Assembly (NCBI GenBank): GCA_963726435.1
Contig: CAVSCJ010000007.1
Span: forward strand, 129,489 to 193,488
Source: PALSA-660 sp963726435
GTDB lineage: Bacteria; Actinomycetota; Coriobacteriia; Anaerosomatales; PALSA-660
Length of the DNA: 64,000 bases
Direction of reading: 5' to 3'
In this document: piece after piece, positions 45,554 to 53,070 of the stretch
Numbering within the stretch: position 1 is the first letter of the stretch
Layout of the letters: each line of letters starts with the position of its first letter
Notes under the pieces: model-generated
Told to the model about the DNA's origin: nothing
Databases searched by the model: none
What the model saw: only the letters and a program-made list of their open reading frames with translations
Made by a program: the position numbers and the translations under genes

Positions 45554-45817
45554 GTGGCCAGAAGGCGACATCCCGATCCCCACATAGAAGGCGCCCTGCG
45601 ACATGCGGAGCGGAAGGGCTGGCGGGTCGAGCCGACGGGCAAGAGCTCGCACGCGTGGGGTCGACTCTACTGCCCGCACAACGATCCCTACTGCCGGTGT
45701 GGCGAGTTCTGTGTGACGAGCATCAGCGGGACGCCGCGCGATCCCGAGAACCAGGCCCGGCAGATCGTGCGCAGGGTCGACGCCTGCAGTGGCGGCAAGT
45801 CCGCTGAAGAGGACTGA
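45554..45817 (+). CDS. HicA-like small protein, possible toxin of a two-gene module
   Basis: An 87-residue basic protein from GTG 45554. PHIEGALRHAERKGWRVEPT and SSHAWGRLYCP resemble the HicA fold (helix, beta strands, key His). Unusually it also has a Cys cluster (LYCPHNDPYCRCGEFCVTS). A helix-turn-helix protein follows 21 bases later, the order toxin-antitoxin of hicAB. This pair is widespread but, to my knowledge, uncharacterised. Confidence 0.7.
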   Translation: MARRRHPDPHIEGALRHAERKGWRVEPTGKSSHAWGRLYCPHNDPYCRCGEFCVTSISGTPRDPENQARQIVRRVDACSGGKSAEED

Positions 45818-45838
45818 GAGCGGGAGGTGCAAGGACCG

Positions 45839-46366
45839 ATGAAGGAATACGAGTTCACGCTGCGCTTCACGCTGCCCTCGGTCGATGGCGACCTCGATGA
45901 TCTCGTCGAGCGACTCGGCGAGGGCGGATGCGACGACGCTCTCGTCGGCATCGGGCATCCGGGGCGCATCGCCCTCGACTTCACCCGGAACGCGGATTCG
46001 GCTTCCGAGGCCGTCTTCAGCGCTGTCGCCGATGTCTCGCGTGCGTTGCCCGGCGCGACGCTTGCGGAGGTCGCGCCCGACCTGGTCGGCATCACGGACG
46101 TGGCGGATCTGGTCGGCTGCTCGCGGCAGAACATCCGGCAGATGATGATCGCCGCCGGGTCCGGGGCGCCGGTGCCGGTCCATGAGGGCAGCCCGTCCGT
46201 GTGGCATCTCGCGCCCGTGCTCAGCTGGCTCGCGCTCGCGAAGGGCTATCGAGTCGAGCAGTCGCTGCTGGACGTCGCGTCGATCGCGATGCAGCTCAAC
46301 CTCGCCATCGATGCCCGCTGCGCCGACTCCGTGGTTCAGGAACAGATCCGGACGCTTCTCGCGTAG
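45839..46366 (+). CDS. DNA-binding partner of the HicA-like protein
   Basis: A 175-residue protein. Residues about 1-80 form an alpha/beta domain (KEYEFTLRFTLPSVDGDLDD) with HicB-like strands. Residues about 85-110 are a helix-turn-helix (ITDVADLVGCSRQNIRQMMI), and HEGSPSVWHLAPVLSWLAL follows. ATG 45839 has GGGAGGTG 10 bases upstream; a GTG at 45827 is less likely. It is probably the antitoxin and repressor acting on the palindrome at 45492. Confidence 0.72.
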   Translation: MKEYEFTLRFTLPSVDGDLDDLVERLGEGGCDDALVGIGHPGRIALDFTRNADSASEAVFSAVADVSRALPGATLAEVAPDLVGITDVADLVGCSRQNIRQMMIAAGSGAPVPVHEGSPSVWHLAPVLSWLALAKGYRVEQSLLDVASIAMQLNLAIDARCADSVVQEQIRTLLA

Positions 46367-46520
46367 GCGTGCTGCGGTCCGCGCTTCACTCGTTTCCCTG
46401 CGCCACGCACGCCATCTCCGTTTCTTCACCAAATCTCGGACAAATAGCATATTCTGGTACACGGACCGGAGCGGGGAGGACTTCGGCCTTCAGTCGAATA
46501 TGCGAAATGTGAGGTGGACT

Positions 46521-47576
46521 ATGCCCCCAAGACTGTCTGCCCAGGCGCCCCGAGAGTGGATCGCGCGCCATCCGCTGGCCAGCTTCATCGTCTTGGCCTA
46601 CGCGATCTCCTGGACAGCGTGGCCGCTGTCGTACGTGTTCGATCTCGGTGTGAGCAACGGGTTCGGCATCATCGGATCACTCGGCCCCGCGCTGGCTGCA
46701 GTGATCGTCTGCGCCCTGGCGAGTTCCGAGAAGTCGGAGCCCAGTCGTAGCAGGTGGTGGCTGTTCGCGGGTGCCGGCGCGTTCGCCTTGGCGGTCATGG
46801 TGCTGCGCAGACTGTGGATCACCCCGGCATGGTTGGCTGTCGCCGGCAAGGTCACGACCACGTCCGCCTTCCCCACGCCGATGGCCCTGCCCGTCGATGT
46901 GCTGGCCGCGGTCGCCGTGGCACTCATCATCTCGGGAGTCCGCTCCCGGCGACCGGGCGTCCGTGGCCTTCTGCGCTCACTCGACCTGCGCGCCTACCCC
47001 GTGAGGTGGTACTGGTGGGCCATCGCGATAGGGGCGTACCCGGTCGTCATGGTCGTGAGTGCAGCCGCCTCGTCACAGCTCGGGCTGCCCGTGTCGGTCC
47101 CGCAGCTGTCCGGAGTGTGGTACCTGCTCGCGCTGGATGTGGTCCTGACTCTTCTGTACCTCATGATCGGCGGAGGCGGTCTCGAGGAGCCGGGGTGGCG
47201 CGGCCTCGCGCTGCCCTTGCTGCAGAAGCGCAGTCGGCCCTTGCGCGCCAGCCTCATCCTGGCTGTGATCTGGGCGCTGTGGCACTTGCCGTTGCTGCTG
47301 CTCGAGGGCGCTTCGCCGGTCGCCATCGTTCCCTACCTGCTGCTGGAAGTCGTCCCGCTCGCGATCCTGTTCACCGCGGTGTTCGGCCTGACCAAGGGCA
47401 GTCTCCCGGTGGTCATCCTGCTGCACGCCTCGATCAACGTCGCGCCGATCTTCCTGCCGACCGCAGGGATCGGGACGATCGTGTTCCTGGTTCTCATGAT
47501 CGGCGTGGCGGTCTGGATGTGGCGATCTCCCCAGACGTTCGCGGCAGGCGGATCGAGTGTTGCCCTGCAAGACTGA
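46521..47576 (+). CDS. CPBP-family intramembrane metalloprotease
   Basis: A 351-residue protein with eight or nine helices. The active site motifs are GGGGLEEPGWRGLALPLLQK (Glu-Glu and Arg), VIWALWHLPLLLLEG (His) and VILLHASINVAPIF (His, Asn). ATG 46521 has a GAGGTGG site, and the 55 bases before it resemble those before the broken CPBP at 39954. CPBP proteins include prenyl endopeptidase relatives and bacteriocin immunity proteins. The role here is unknown. Confidence 0.88.
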   Translation: MPPRLSAQAPREWIARHPLASFIVLAYAISWTAWPLSYVFDLGVSNGFGIIGSLGPALAAVIVCALASSEKSEPSRSRWWLFAGAGAFALAVMVLRRLWITPAWLAVAGKVTTTSAFPTPMALPVDVLAAVAVALIISGVRSRRPGVRGLLRSLDLRAYPVRWYWWAIAIGAYPVVMVVSAAASSQLGLPVSVPQLSGVWYLLALDVVLTLLYLMIGGGGLEEPGWRGLALPLLQKRSRPLRASLILAVIWALWHLPLLLLEGASPVAIVPYLLLEVVPLAILFTAVFGLTKGSLPVVILLHASINVAPIFLPTAGIGTIVFLVLMIGVAVWMWRSPQTFAAGGSSVALQD

Positions 47577-47620
47577 CGAGCGAGATCCGCCACGGCGGAG
47601 GGGCGGGTCTGCGTCGTGTA

Positions 47621-47706
47621 AGGCTAGCCGGGTAGTGAGAGTGGGCTGGTGGTACGCTGAGTCGAGGGATCTGGGGTGCTGCGCAGACCGCTGAATCACC
47701 AGTTGG
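47621..47706 (+). repeat. Repeated intercassette element, copy B
   Basis: This matches copy A at 43604 (shared TCGAGGGATCTG and GCAGACCGCTGAAT). The end reads CAGTTGG instead of GGTTAGGC, so the right box is degenerate. It lies 16 bases before the GNAT gene. Confidence 0.62.
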
Positions 47707-47721
47707 AGCGAATGGGATGAC

Positions 47722-48195
47722 GTGGCGGGTGTCGAGATACGAGCTGCCAGCGCTTCGGAGGCATGCGCGCTGACAGAGCTCGCGCAGGCAGCGAAGGCTC
47801 ACTGGGGATACGAGCCGTCGCTGCTCGACCTGTGGGCCCCGCAACTCACTCTCACGCCGGACTACATCTGCGCTCATGATGTCTGGGTTGCGTCCATGGG
47901 GGATGGTGCCGTCGGATTCTACGCACTTGAGTCGCGCGACAGTGTCATGGAGTTGGAGCATCTGTGGGTGAATCCGCGCTGGATGGGGCAGGGGATCGGG
48001 CGCGCGCTGTTCGAGCACGCCGTCCTGCGAGCGCGGGCGGCATGCGCGGTGCAACTGCGTGTCGTGTCGGACCCGAACGCGGAGAGGTTCTACCTGCGGA
48101 TGGGAGCGCGCCGCGTCGGTCAGCAGGAGTCGACGCCTAAGGGTCGACAGCTACCGGTGCTGCTGCTCGACCTTGCCGGTGGCCCATCGCTCTAA
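47722..48195 (+). CDS. GNAT family N-acetyltransferase
   Basis: A 157-residue enzyme from GTG 47722. LEHLWVNPRWMGQGIGRALFEHAV is the acetyl-CoA pyrophosphate loop, and VVSDPNAERFYLRMGARRVGQQE is motif B. The family includes many antibiotic or small-amine acetylases; the substrate is not indicated. The stop lies in the left box of attC 3. Confidence 0.88.
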   Translation: MAGVEIRAASASEACALTELAQAAKAHWGYEPSLLDLWAPQLTLTPDYICAHDVWVASMGDGAVGFYALESRDSVMELEHLWVNPRWMGQGIGRALFEHAVLRARAACAVQLRVVSDPNAERFYLRMGARRVGQQESTPKGRQLPVLLLDLAGGPSL

Positions 48196-48287
48196 CACGC
48201 GCATCCAGCAGACTCGGCGCTCGCAATGTAGACTCGGCTCGACAGCGGATCGCTGCGCCTCGCAGCTGATGCGCTACAACGTCAGGC
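48190..48287 (+). repeat. attC site 3
   Basis: CTCTAAC (48190-48196) and GTCAGGC (48281-48287) flank GCGCATCCAGCAGAC and CAGCTGATGCGC, whose outer parts pair as GCGCATC/GATGCGC. 98 bp. Confidence 0.87.
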
Positions 48288-48310
48288 CGAACGACCAGGC
48301 AGGTTGCTGA

Positions 48311-48862
48311 GTGAGCATCCGAATCTCTAATCCAGATGAGACTCTGCGCGACGCGTTCCTGCGCATGCTCGACGACTACGATGCCCGTGATGCGCTCAAC
48401 TCCGAGCGCTTCTCGAGTGCGCGTTCCGACTTCAGCGCATACGTAACGGGTCTGCGGGATGAGGAACGCGGACTTGGACTGGAAGACGGTTTCGTGCCCT
48501 GTTCTCATCGATGGCTGCTGGATGAGCAGGGCGAGCTTGTTGCCATCGTGCGTGTCCGGCACAGCCTCGACCACCCGTTTCTGGCCGAGCAGGGCGGACA
48601 TATCGGCTATGACGTTCCCCCGTCATCGCGCGGGCGCGGCCATGGTAGCGCAGCTCTTCGAGCTGGATTGGCACGAGCGCACGAGCTTGGTCTGACGCGT
48701 GTGCTTGTGTGTGCTTCGGCGAACAACTCAGCGTCGTGCGCCGTGATCGAGAGTTGCGGCGGACTACTCGAGAGGGAACTCCATTCGGACCATTTCGGCT
48801 GCGTTGTCCGCCGGTACTGGATTGAGCTCTTGCCAACGGCGAGCAGCGGCGAGCCGGCCTAA
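48311..48862 (+). CDS. GNAT family N-acetyltransferase (paralogue of 50364)
   Basis: A 183-residue protein from a GTG start. FVPCSHRWLLDEQGELVAIV, GGHIGYDVPPSSRGRGHGSA and CGGLLERELHSDHFGCVVRR follow the GNAT layout of predicted acetyltransferases that carry the IGYdvpPs motif. It is clearly homologous to the cassette gene at 50364 (shared LRDEERG, VRVRHS, GGHIGYD, RYWI). The stop lies within attC 4. Confidence 0.88.
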   Translation: MSIRISNPDETLRDAFLRMLDDYDARDALNSERFSSARSDFSAYVTGLRDEERGLGLEDGFVPCSHRWLLDEQGELVAIVRVRHSLDHPFLAEQGGHIGYDVPPSSRGRGHGSAALRAGLARAHELGLTRVLVCASANNSASCAVIESCGGLLERELHSDHFGCVVRRYWIELLPTASSGEPA

Positions 48863-48944
48863 CAGGCGGATCAAGCTGGCGGCCAGGAGGTGTACGCTCT
48901 GAGAGAGGCGGAGAAGCCGCAGCTTATCCGCTAGCACGTTAGGC
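48857..48944 (+). repeat. attC site 4
   Basis: GCCTAAC and GTTAGGC boxes with arms AGGCGGAT and ATCCGCT, and inner arms AAGCTGGCGGC and GCCGCAGCTT. 88 bp. Confidence 0.92.
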
Positions 48945-48981
48945 GGTCGCCGCCAAGCGGCGTTGAGTCGGGGAGGGCACG

Positions 48982-50247
48982 ATGAGGACGGCTAAGGCGG
49001 CACTGGCCATTCCAGCGGACCCAACTGTGTCGCCGGGTCCTGGGCGCCTCGTGTTCATAGACAACCTTCGCTACCTCATGGTGGTGTTGGTCGTCGTGTT
49101 CCACTCCGTGGCAGCGTACGCCGTCATCGCGTCGCATTGGCCGGTCCACGACACCACGGCCATCGCCGCGACCGTCATCCGCGAGTTCCTCGACGTGTTC
49201 TTGATGCCCGTGATGTTCTTCGCTGCCGGCTACTTCGCGCTGCCCTCACTTCTCAAGCACGGTCAGCTGGAGTTCCTCAAGGACAAGGTGCGTCGGCTGC
49301 TCGTCCCATGGGCGCTCGCGGTCTTCGTCGTCCTGCCTCTCGTGCTCTACGGCAACCAGACAGCGACGGTCATTCGGCCTTTCCGGCGGTACTGGCTTAC
49401 GTACGTGGCCAGCTTCCAGACGCGTCTCCGCCCCTCTGCGGTAACGGTGGGAATCACGACCCAGGCGGTCTACTGGTTCATCTCGCTGCTGTTCGCGTTC
49501 TTCGCCGGATTCGCGCTGATTCAGCTGATGAGAAGCCGGATGCGCGGCGGCGACACGGTTACCGATCACAGGCCGAATCCGGTTTGCTCCGTGTTCGGGG
49601 CGCTGGTCACCTTCGGGTTGGTGACCTCGGCCGCCTACTTCGCGCTCCTGCTCGTGGTCCCCGATTCGAGCTGGTTCACGCTCTCCGCGTTCCTCGAGTT
49701 CCAGGTGACGAGGCTGGTGCCTTTCGTCGGCTGTTTCGCGCTCGGCGTTTGGGCGCAATCGCACCGCTGGTTCGCCTATCGAAAACCGCTGGGTTCTCTC
49801 GCCGTCTGGGGCGCGGTCAGCGTGGTGCTCTCCGCGGCGTATCTCTGGTTCGGCCAGCCCATGTTCGCCGACGTGTCGGGGACCGCTCACTTCTCGGTCG
49901 GCTACCTGCTGGGCTTCGCCTTCCTGCGGTCGTTCCTGGTGTTGTCGCTGCTCGTCTTCCTCGTCTCGTTCGGCGTGGGCAACTGGGATCAGGCGAGCCG
50001 TGTCGACCGACAACTAGCGTCGTCGTCGTACGACGTCTACTTGGTCCACTTCCTCATCGTGGTAGCGCTCCAGGAGGCGCTTGTGGAGTGGGTGGGCGGC
50101 CCGGTTGCGGCGAAGGCCGCGATCGTGTTCGTTGCCTCGCTCGGGCTTAGCGTCGCGATCAGCCGATGGATCCTTGCGCGGCACTCCCGCGCCTTCGCGG
50201 TCGCGATCCTGGCGCTGTTCGCGTTCTGCCTCGTTGTTCGTCCTTAG
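48982..50247 (+). CDS. Acyltransferase family 3 membrane protein
   Basis: A 421-residue protein with about ten helices, typical of acyltransferase_3 (OatA/NodX-like). The opening RLVFIDNLRYLMVVLVVVFHS has the conserved Arg/His region, PVMFFAAGYFALPSLLKHG follows, and SSYDVYLVHFLIVVALQEAL is the usual late motif. It moves acetyl or other acyl groups to sugars or lipids outside the cell. At 1.27 kb it is long for a cassette gene. Confidence 0.88.
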   Translation: MRTAKAALAIPADPTVSPGPGRLVFIDNLRYLMVVLVVVFHSVAAYAVIASHWPVHDTTAIAATVIREFLDVFLMPVMFFAAGYFALPSLLKHGQLEFLKDKVRRLLVPWALAVFVVLPLVLYGNQTATVIRPFRRYWLTYVASFQTRLRPSAVTVGITTQAVYWFISLLFAFFAGFALIQLMRSRMRGGDTVTDHRPNPVCSVFGALVTFGLVTSAAYFALLLVVPDSSWFTLSAFLEFQVTRLVPFVGCFALGVWAQSHRWFAYRKPLGSLAVWGAVSVVLSAAYLWFGQPMFADVSGTAHFSVGYLLGFAFLRSFLVLSLLVFLVSFGVGNWDQASRVDRQLASSSYDVYLVHFLIVVALQEALVEWVGGPVAAKAAIVFVASLGLSVAISRWILARHSRAFAVAILALFAFCLVVRP

Positions 50248-50262
50248 GGTGGAAGCCGCGCT

Positions 50263-50349
50263 GCCCAACAAGCGCTTCCATCTGACGGCCAGAAGCGCTA
50301 GCTTCGAAGTGAGGCGCAAGGCCGCAGCTGAAGCGCAACCACGTTAGGC
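50263..50349 (+). repeat. attC site 5
   Basis: GCCCAAC and GTTAGGC boxes with arms AGCGCTTC and GAAGCGC, plus CGGCC and GGCCG inside. 87 bp. Confidence 0.9.
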
Positions 50350-50363
50350 CGACTGACATAGAG

Positions 50364-50909
50364 GTGAGCACGGGCATGCTGCGCGTCTCCCCACCTGATA
50401 AGGCGTACTCGGAAGCGTTCATTCGGATGTTGGATGACTACGCCGCGAATGATCCCGCGCCCGGGGAGCAATTCTCGGCTGGACGGCTCGACTTCGGAGC
50501 GTACGTCGCGAAGTTGCGCGACGAGGAGCGCGGCGTTGGGCTGCCGGACGGCTACGTGCCCTGCTCTCACCGTTGGCTGATCGACCGCGGGGAGATTGCG
50601 GGCGTCGTGCGCGTTCGGCACAGCATCGCTCACCCGCTACTGTCGCAAGAGGGCGGTCACATCGGATACGACATTCCGCCGTCGTGCAGGCGTCGCGGCA
50701 ACGGGTTGGCCGCCCTCGTCGTCGGGCTGGACCATGCGAGTGAGCTTCGGCTTACCCGCGTACTACTGTGTGCGGCCGCGAGCAACACGCCGTCGCGCGC
50801 AATCATCGAAAGGTGTGGCGGGCGGCTCGAGAGCGAGCACTACTCGAGACGCCTCGGGTGCGCAGTCTGCCGATACTGGATCGACGTACCGCAATCCCCA
50901 GCGGCCTAA
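50364..50909 (+). CDS. GNAT family N-acetyltransferase (paralogue of 48311)
   Basis: A 181-residue protein (GTG 50364; ATG 50376 is possible). GYVPCSHRWLIDRGEIAGVV, GGHIGYDIPPSCRRRGNGLA and RVLLCAAASNTPSRAIIERC line up with the gene at 48311. Two related genes in separate cassettes of one array suggest repeated capture or duplication. The stop codon lies in the left attC half at 50904. Confidence 0.88.
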   Translation: MSTGMLRVSPPDKAYSEAFIRMLDDYAANDPAPGEQFSAGRLDFGAYVAKLRDEERGVGLPDGYVPCSHRWLIDRGEIAGVVRVRHSIAHPLLSQEGGHIGYDIPPSCRRRGNGLAALVVGLDHASELRLTRVLLCAAASNTPSRAIIERCGGRLESEHYSRRLGCAVCRYWIDVPQSPAA

Positions 50910-50920
50910 CAAGCGCATCA
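50904..50920 (+). repeat. attC left half, cut by IS110-family insertion
   Basis: GCCTAAC followed by AAGCGCATCA, the expected left arm. The partner right arm (TGATGCGC type) is not found beyond the insertion sequence. The true IS end is not precisely known. Confidence 0.75.
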
Positions 50921-50925
50921 TTAGT

Positions 50926-51130
50926 GTCACTCTGCCCCCGTCGGGATGCCTGACGTTCGTCAGGTAGCCTCGGTCTCGACGGCGGGGTGACCCGAATCGG
51001 ATCTGTCGCCTTCATGGCTGACTTTCAGGTGTTATGTCCCCTGCCGCCGGGAACCGAGGGGTCGTCGTCGTGACCTGATAGGAGCCTGGCCTAGAGGCCC
51101 CAGCTAAGGCGTGTCCGCCGACGATCCCCG
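50926..51130 (+). ncRNA. Candidate IS110 bridge RNA
   Basis: Two long stem-loops fill the non-coding left end. The first, 50926-50991, closes with GTCAC/GTGAC, continues CCCC/GGGG and GTCG/CGAC, then has an internal loop (GGATG opposite TAGCCTCGGTCT) and a tip hairpin CCTGACG-TT-CGTCAGG. The second, 51058-51129, pairs GGGGTCGTCG with CGACGATCCCC around a 50-base structured interior. Two stems with large internal loops are the layout of target- and donor-binding loops in bridge RNAs. Transcript ends are not determined. Confidence 0.62.
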
Positions 51131-51162
51131 AGCTCGGATGCCTCCGACGGAAGGGGACGGTC

Positions 51163-52254
51163 ATGATCGTAGTCGGGATAGACCCGCACATGAAGACCCA
51201 CACGGCGGTCGCCGTCGATGCGGTTACGGGCGTGAGCATCGCCGAGAGGACCGTCACCTGTGACGGTACCGGGCACGACGAGCTGCTCGCCTGGGCGAGG
51301 GGTCTGGATGCGGATCGCCGCTTCGCTATCGAGGACTGCCGACACGTTTCGGGAAGGCTCGAGCGCCACCTGCTCCCAAGGGGAGAGCGGGTGGTGCGTG
51401 TGCCGCCCAAGATGATGGCAGGGGCGCGTTCCTCAGCACGCACCTACGGCAAGTCGGACCCGATCGACGCGGCGTGCGTGGCTCGCGCCGCGCTGCGTGA
51501 GCCCGATCTGCCAGAAGCTGTGCTGACGGGTCCCGAACACGACGTGCGCCTGCTCTCCGACCACCGCGACGACCTCGTTGACGAGCGCAAACGCATCCAG
51601 AAGCGCCTGAGGTGGAACTGCCACGACCTCGAGGTGGGACTCGAGCTGCCGCCGAGGGTGCTGGACCGCTACGTGTGGCTGGACCGGCTGGAGGCGGCGC
51701 TGCGCGCATTGCCGCAGACCATGCGCCGGCGTGTCGCGCTCGACCAGCTCTCGCGCTGTCGCGAACTCACGAGAGAGATCCGCTCGCTCGAACGCGAGAT
51801 CCGCGGGCTCATGCGTGACCTCGCACCCGACCTGCTCGCCATCCCGGGCTGCTCGGCCCTTTGCGCCGCCCAGCTCGTCGGGCAGACCGCGGGGGCCTCG
51901 CGCTTCAGAAGCGAGTCCGCCTTCGCGATGCACACGGGATGCGCACCGCTGCCGGTGTCCTCGGGCAAGTCGACGCGCCACCGCCTCAATCGATGCGGAA
52001 ACCGACGCCTCAACTCCACGATCCACATGATCGCGGTAACCCAGGCCAGGATGCACCCGCCTGCGATCGCCTACATGGAGCGCAAACAGGCCGAGGGGAT
52101 GAGCTACCGAGAGGCACTGCGCTGCCTCAAGCGACACATCGCCCGGGTGGTCTTCAAGACGATGCAGCGAGCGGAGCACCTGCAGGCGGGGGAGGTCGAT
52201 ATCGGCAACCTTCCGCCCAAGTTCTATCGCCGTTGCCGTGTAGGATTGACATAG
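51163..52254 (+). CDS. IS110-family transposase (DEDD plus Transposase_20)
   Basis: A 363-residue protein. The RuvC-like DEDD catalytic residues are in VGIDPHMKTHTAVAVD, FAIEDCRHVSGRLE and YGKSDPIDAACVAR. The C-terminal Transposase_20 domain has LLAIPGCSALCAAQLVG and GCAPLPVSSGKSTRHRLNRC with the conserved serines. ATG 51163 follows GGAAGGGGACGGTC. The gene appears intact, so the element could be active. Confidence 0.95.
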   Translation: MIVVGIDPHMKTHTAVAVDAVTGVSIAERTVTCDGTGHDELLAWARGLDADRRFAIEDCRHVSGRLERHLLPRGERVVRVPPKMMAGARSSARTYGKSDPIDAACVARAALREPDLPEAVLTGPEHDVRLLSDHRDDLVDERKRIQKRLRWNCHDLEVGLELPPRVLDRYVWLDRLEAALRALPQTMRRRVALDQLSRCRELTREIRSLEREIRGLMRDLAPDLLAIPGCSALCAAQLVGQTAGASRFRSESAFAMHTGCAPLPVSSGKSTRHRLNRCGNRRLNSTIHMIAVTQARMHPPAIAYMERKQAEGMSYREALRCLKRHIARVVFKTMQRAEHLQAGEVDIGNLPPKFYRRCRVGLT

Positions 52255-52264
52255 GAGCAACACC

Positions 52265-52304
52265 TGACGCGCTTCGCTCGCAGGTTATCCGTAAGCCGTT
52301 AGCC
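52265..52304 (+). repeat. attC right half beyond the IS110 element
   Basis: A terminal hairpin CCTGacGCGcttCGCtcgCAGG is followed by the arm TTATCCGTAAG and right box GTTAGCC (52298-52304). The arm would need a CTTACGGATAA partner, but the left half at 50904 has AAGCGCATCA. The two halves come from different attC sites. Confidence 0.75.
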
Positions 52305-52317
52305 AGAGGGGGGACGC

Positions 52318-53040
52318 ATGGGGATTCTCTACCCTGCGATGAAACGTTGTCCGGAATGCGGGCAAATTGCCGTAGCACCGGATTACTTCCACGATGGTGA
52401 CTACTGCTTCCCAAGTCACGGTGGTTGCGGCCACCATTTCCCCAATTTGACCATCACAGCAGACGGCCTCACGAAGGGGATGGCACTTGACCCCTACAAA
52501 CACCCCGGCTCCGGCTATTCCTTCTTTGGCGGGTTGGTTCACGAGCTCAAGTACTACACCACTCTGTCCAACGCACAGAAACGCGCCCTAGTCCATAAGG
52601 CCGTTGTCGAGATCGGGAGACGGGGGGCCGTCGAGACCCTGGTCGGGAACGCCAGGAACTTGCTAGTTGTTCCAGCACCATCTTCTAAGCACAGGACTGT
52701 TCAGCACGTGTATGAGATAGCCAGGGGCGTAGCTGGCTCGCGGTATCAGTACCTTGAGGCTCTAGTGAAGTCCACGAGTACTGAGTCAAAGACCATGACG
52801 CACGGCGGCAAGTACCAGAGAGGGGACTTCCGCTGCAACTACCTCTTGAATGGTTACTCAGTTCTCATTGTTGATGATACGTATGGAGAAGGCGCAACTC
52901 TGGAGGCTTGCATAGACGTGCTGCGCACATCAAAGGCCGACGACGTCTACTTCCTGTCACTCTGCAAAAACATGGGCGGCGGTATCAAACAGTCGGACGC
53001 GAACCCAGGCATCATCTTCGATGACGATGTCCCGTTCTGA
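52318..53040 (+). CDS. Phosphoribosyltransferase-like protein with N-terminal zinc ribbon
   Basis: A 240-residue protein. Residues 8-40 hold zinc-ribbon cysteines (KRCPECGQIAV, then DYCFPSHGGCGHH). The rest is a type I PRTase-like fold: LLVVPAPSSKHRTVQHVYEI in the middle and the PRPP-binding loop YSVLIVDDTYGEGATLEACI. This is ComF-like in layout. It is cassette-borne and paired with a SLOG-like gene 30 bases downstream. GC is visibly lower than in chromosomal neighbours. It may bind or convert a nucleotide; the substrate is unknown. Confidence 0.8.
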   Translation: MGILYPAMKRCPECGQIAVAPDYFHDGDYCFPSHGGCGHHFPNLTITADGLTKGMALDPYKHPGSGYSFFGGLVHELKYYTTLSNAQKRALVHKAVVEIGRRGAVETLVGNARNLLVVPAPSSKHRTVQHVYEIARGVAGSRYQYLEALVKSTSTESKTMTHGGKYQRGDFRCNYLLNGYSVLIVDDTYGEGATLEACIDVLRTSKADDVYFLSLCKNMGGGIKQSDANPGIIFDDDVPF

Positions 53041-53070
53041 TTCGTCACGGCTCTAGTAGCGGGAGCAACA

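Larger units (their letters stand above)
50921..52265 (+). mobile_element. IS110-family insertion sequence inside an attC site
   Basis: About 1.35 kb between two attC halves. There is a 240-base non-coding left end, one DEDD transposase gene, and only about 10 bases of right end. No terminal inverted repeats or target duplication are apparent, as normal for IS110. The long left end marks the IS110 group, in which the bridge RNA is encoded upstream of the transposase. Boundaries are estimates. Confidence 0.82.
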
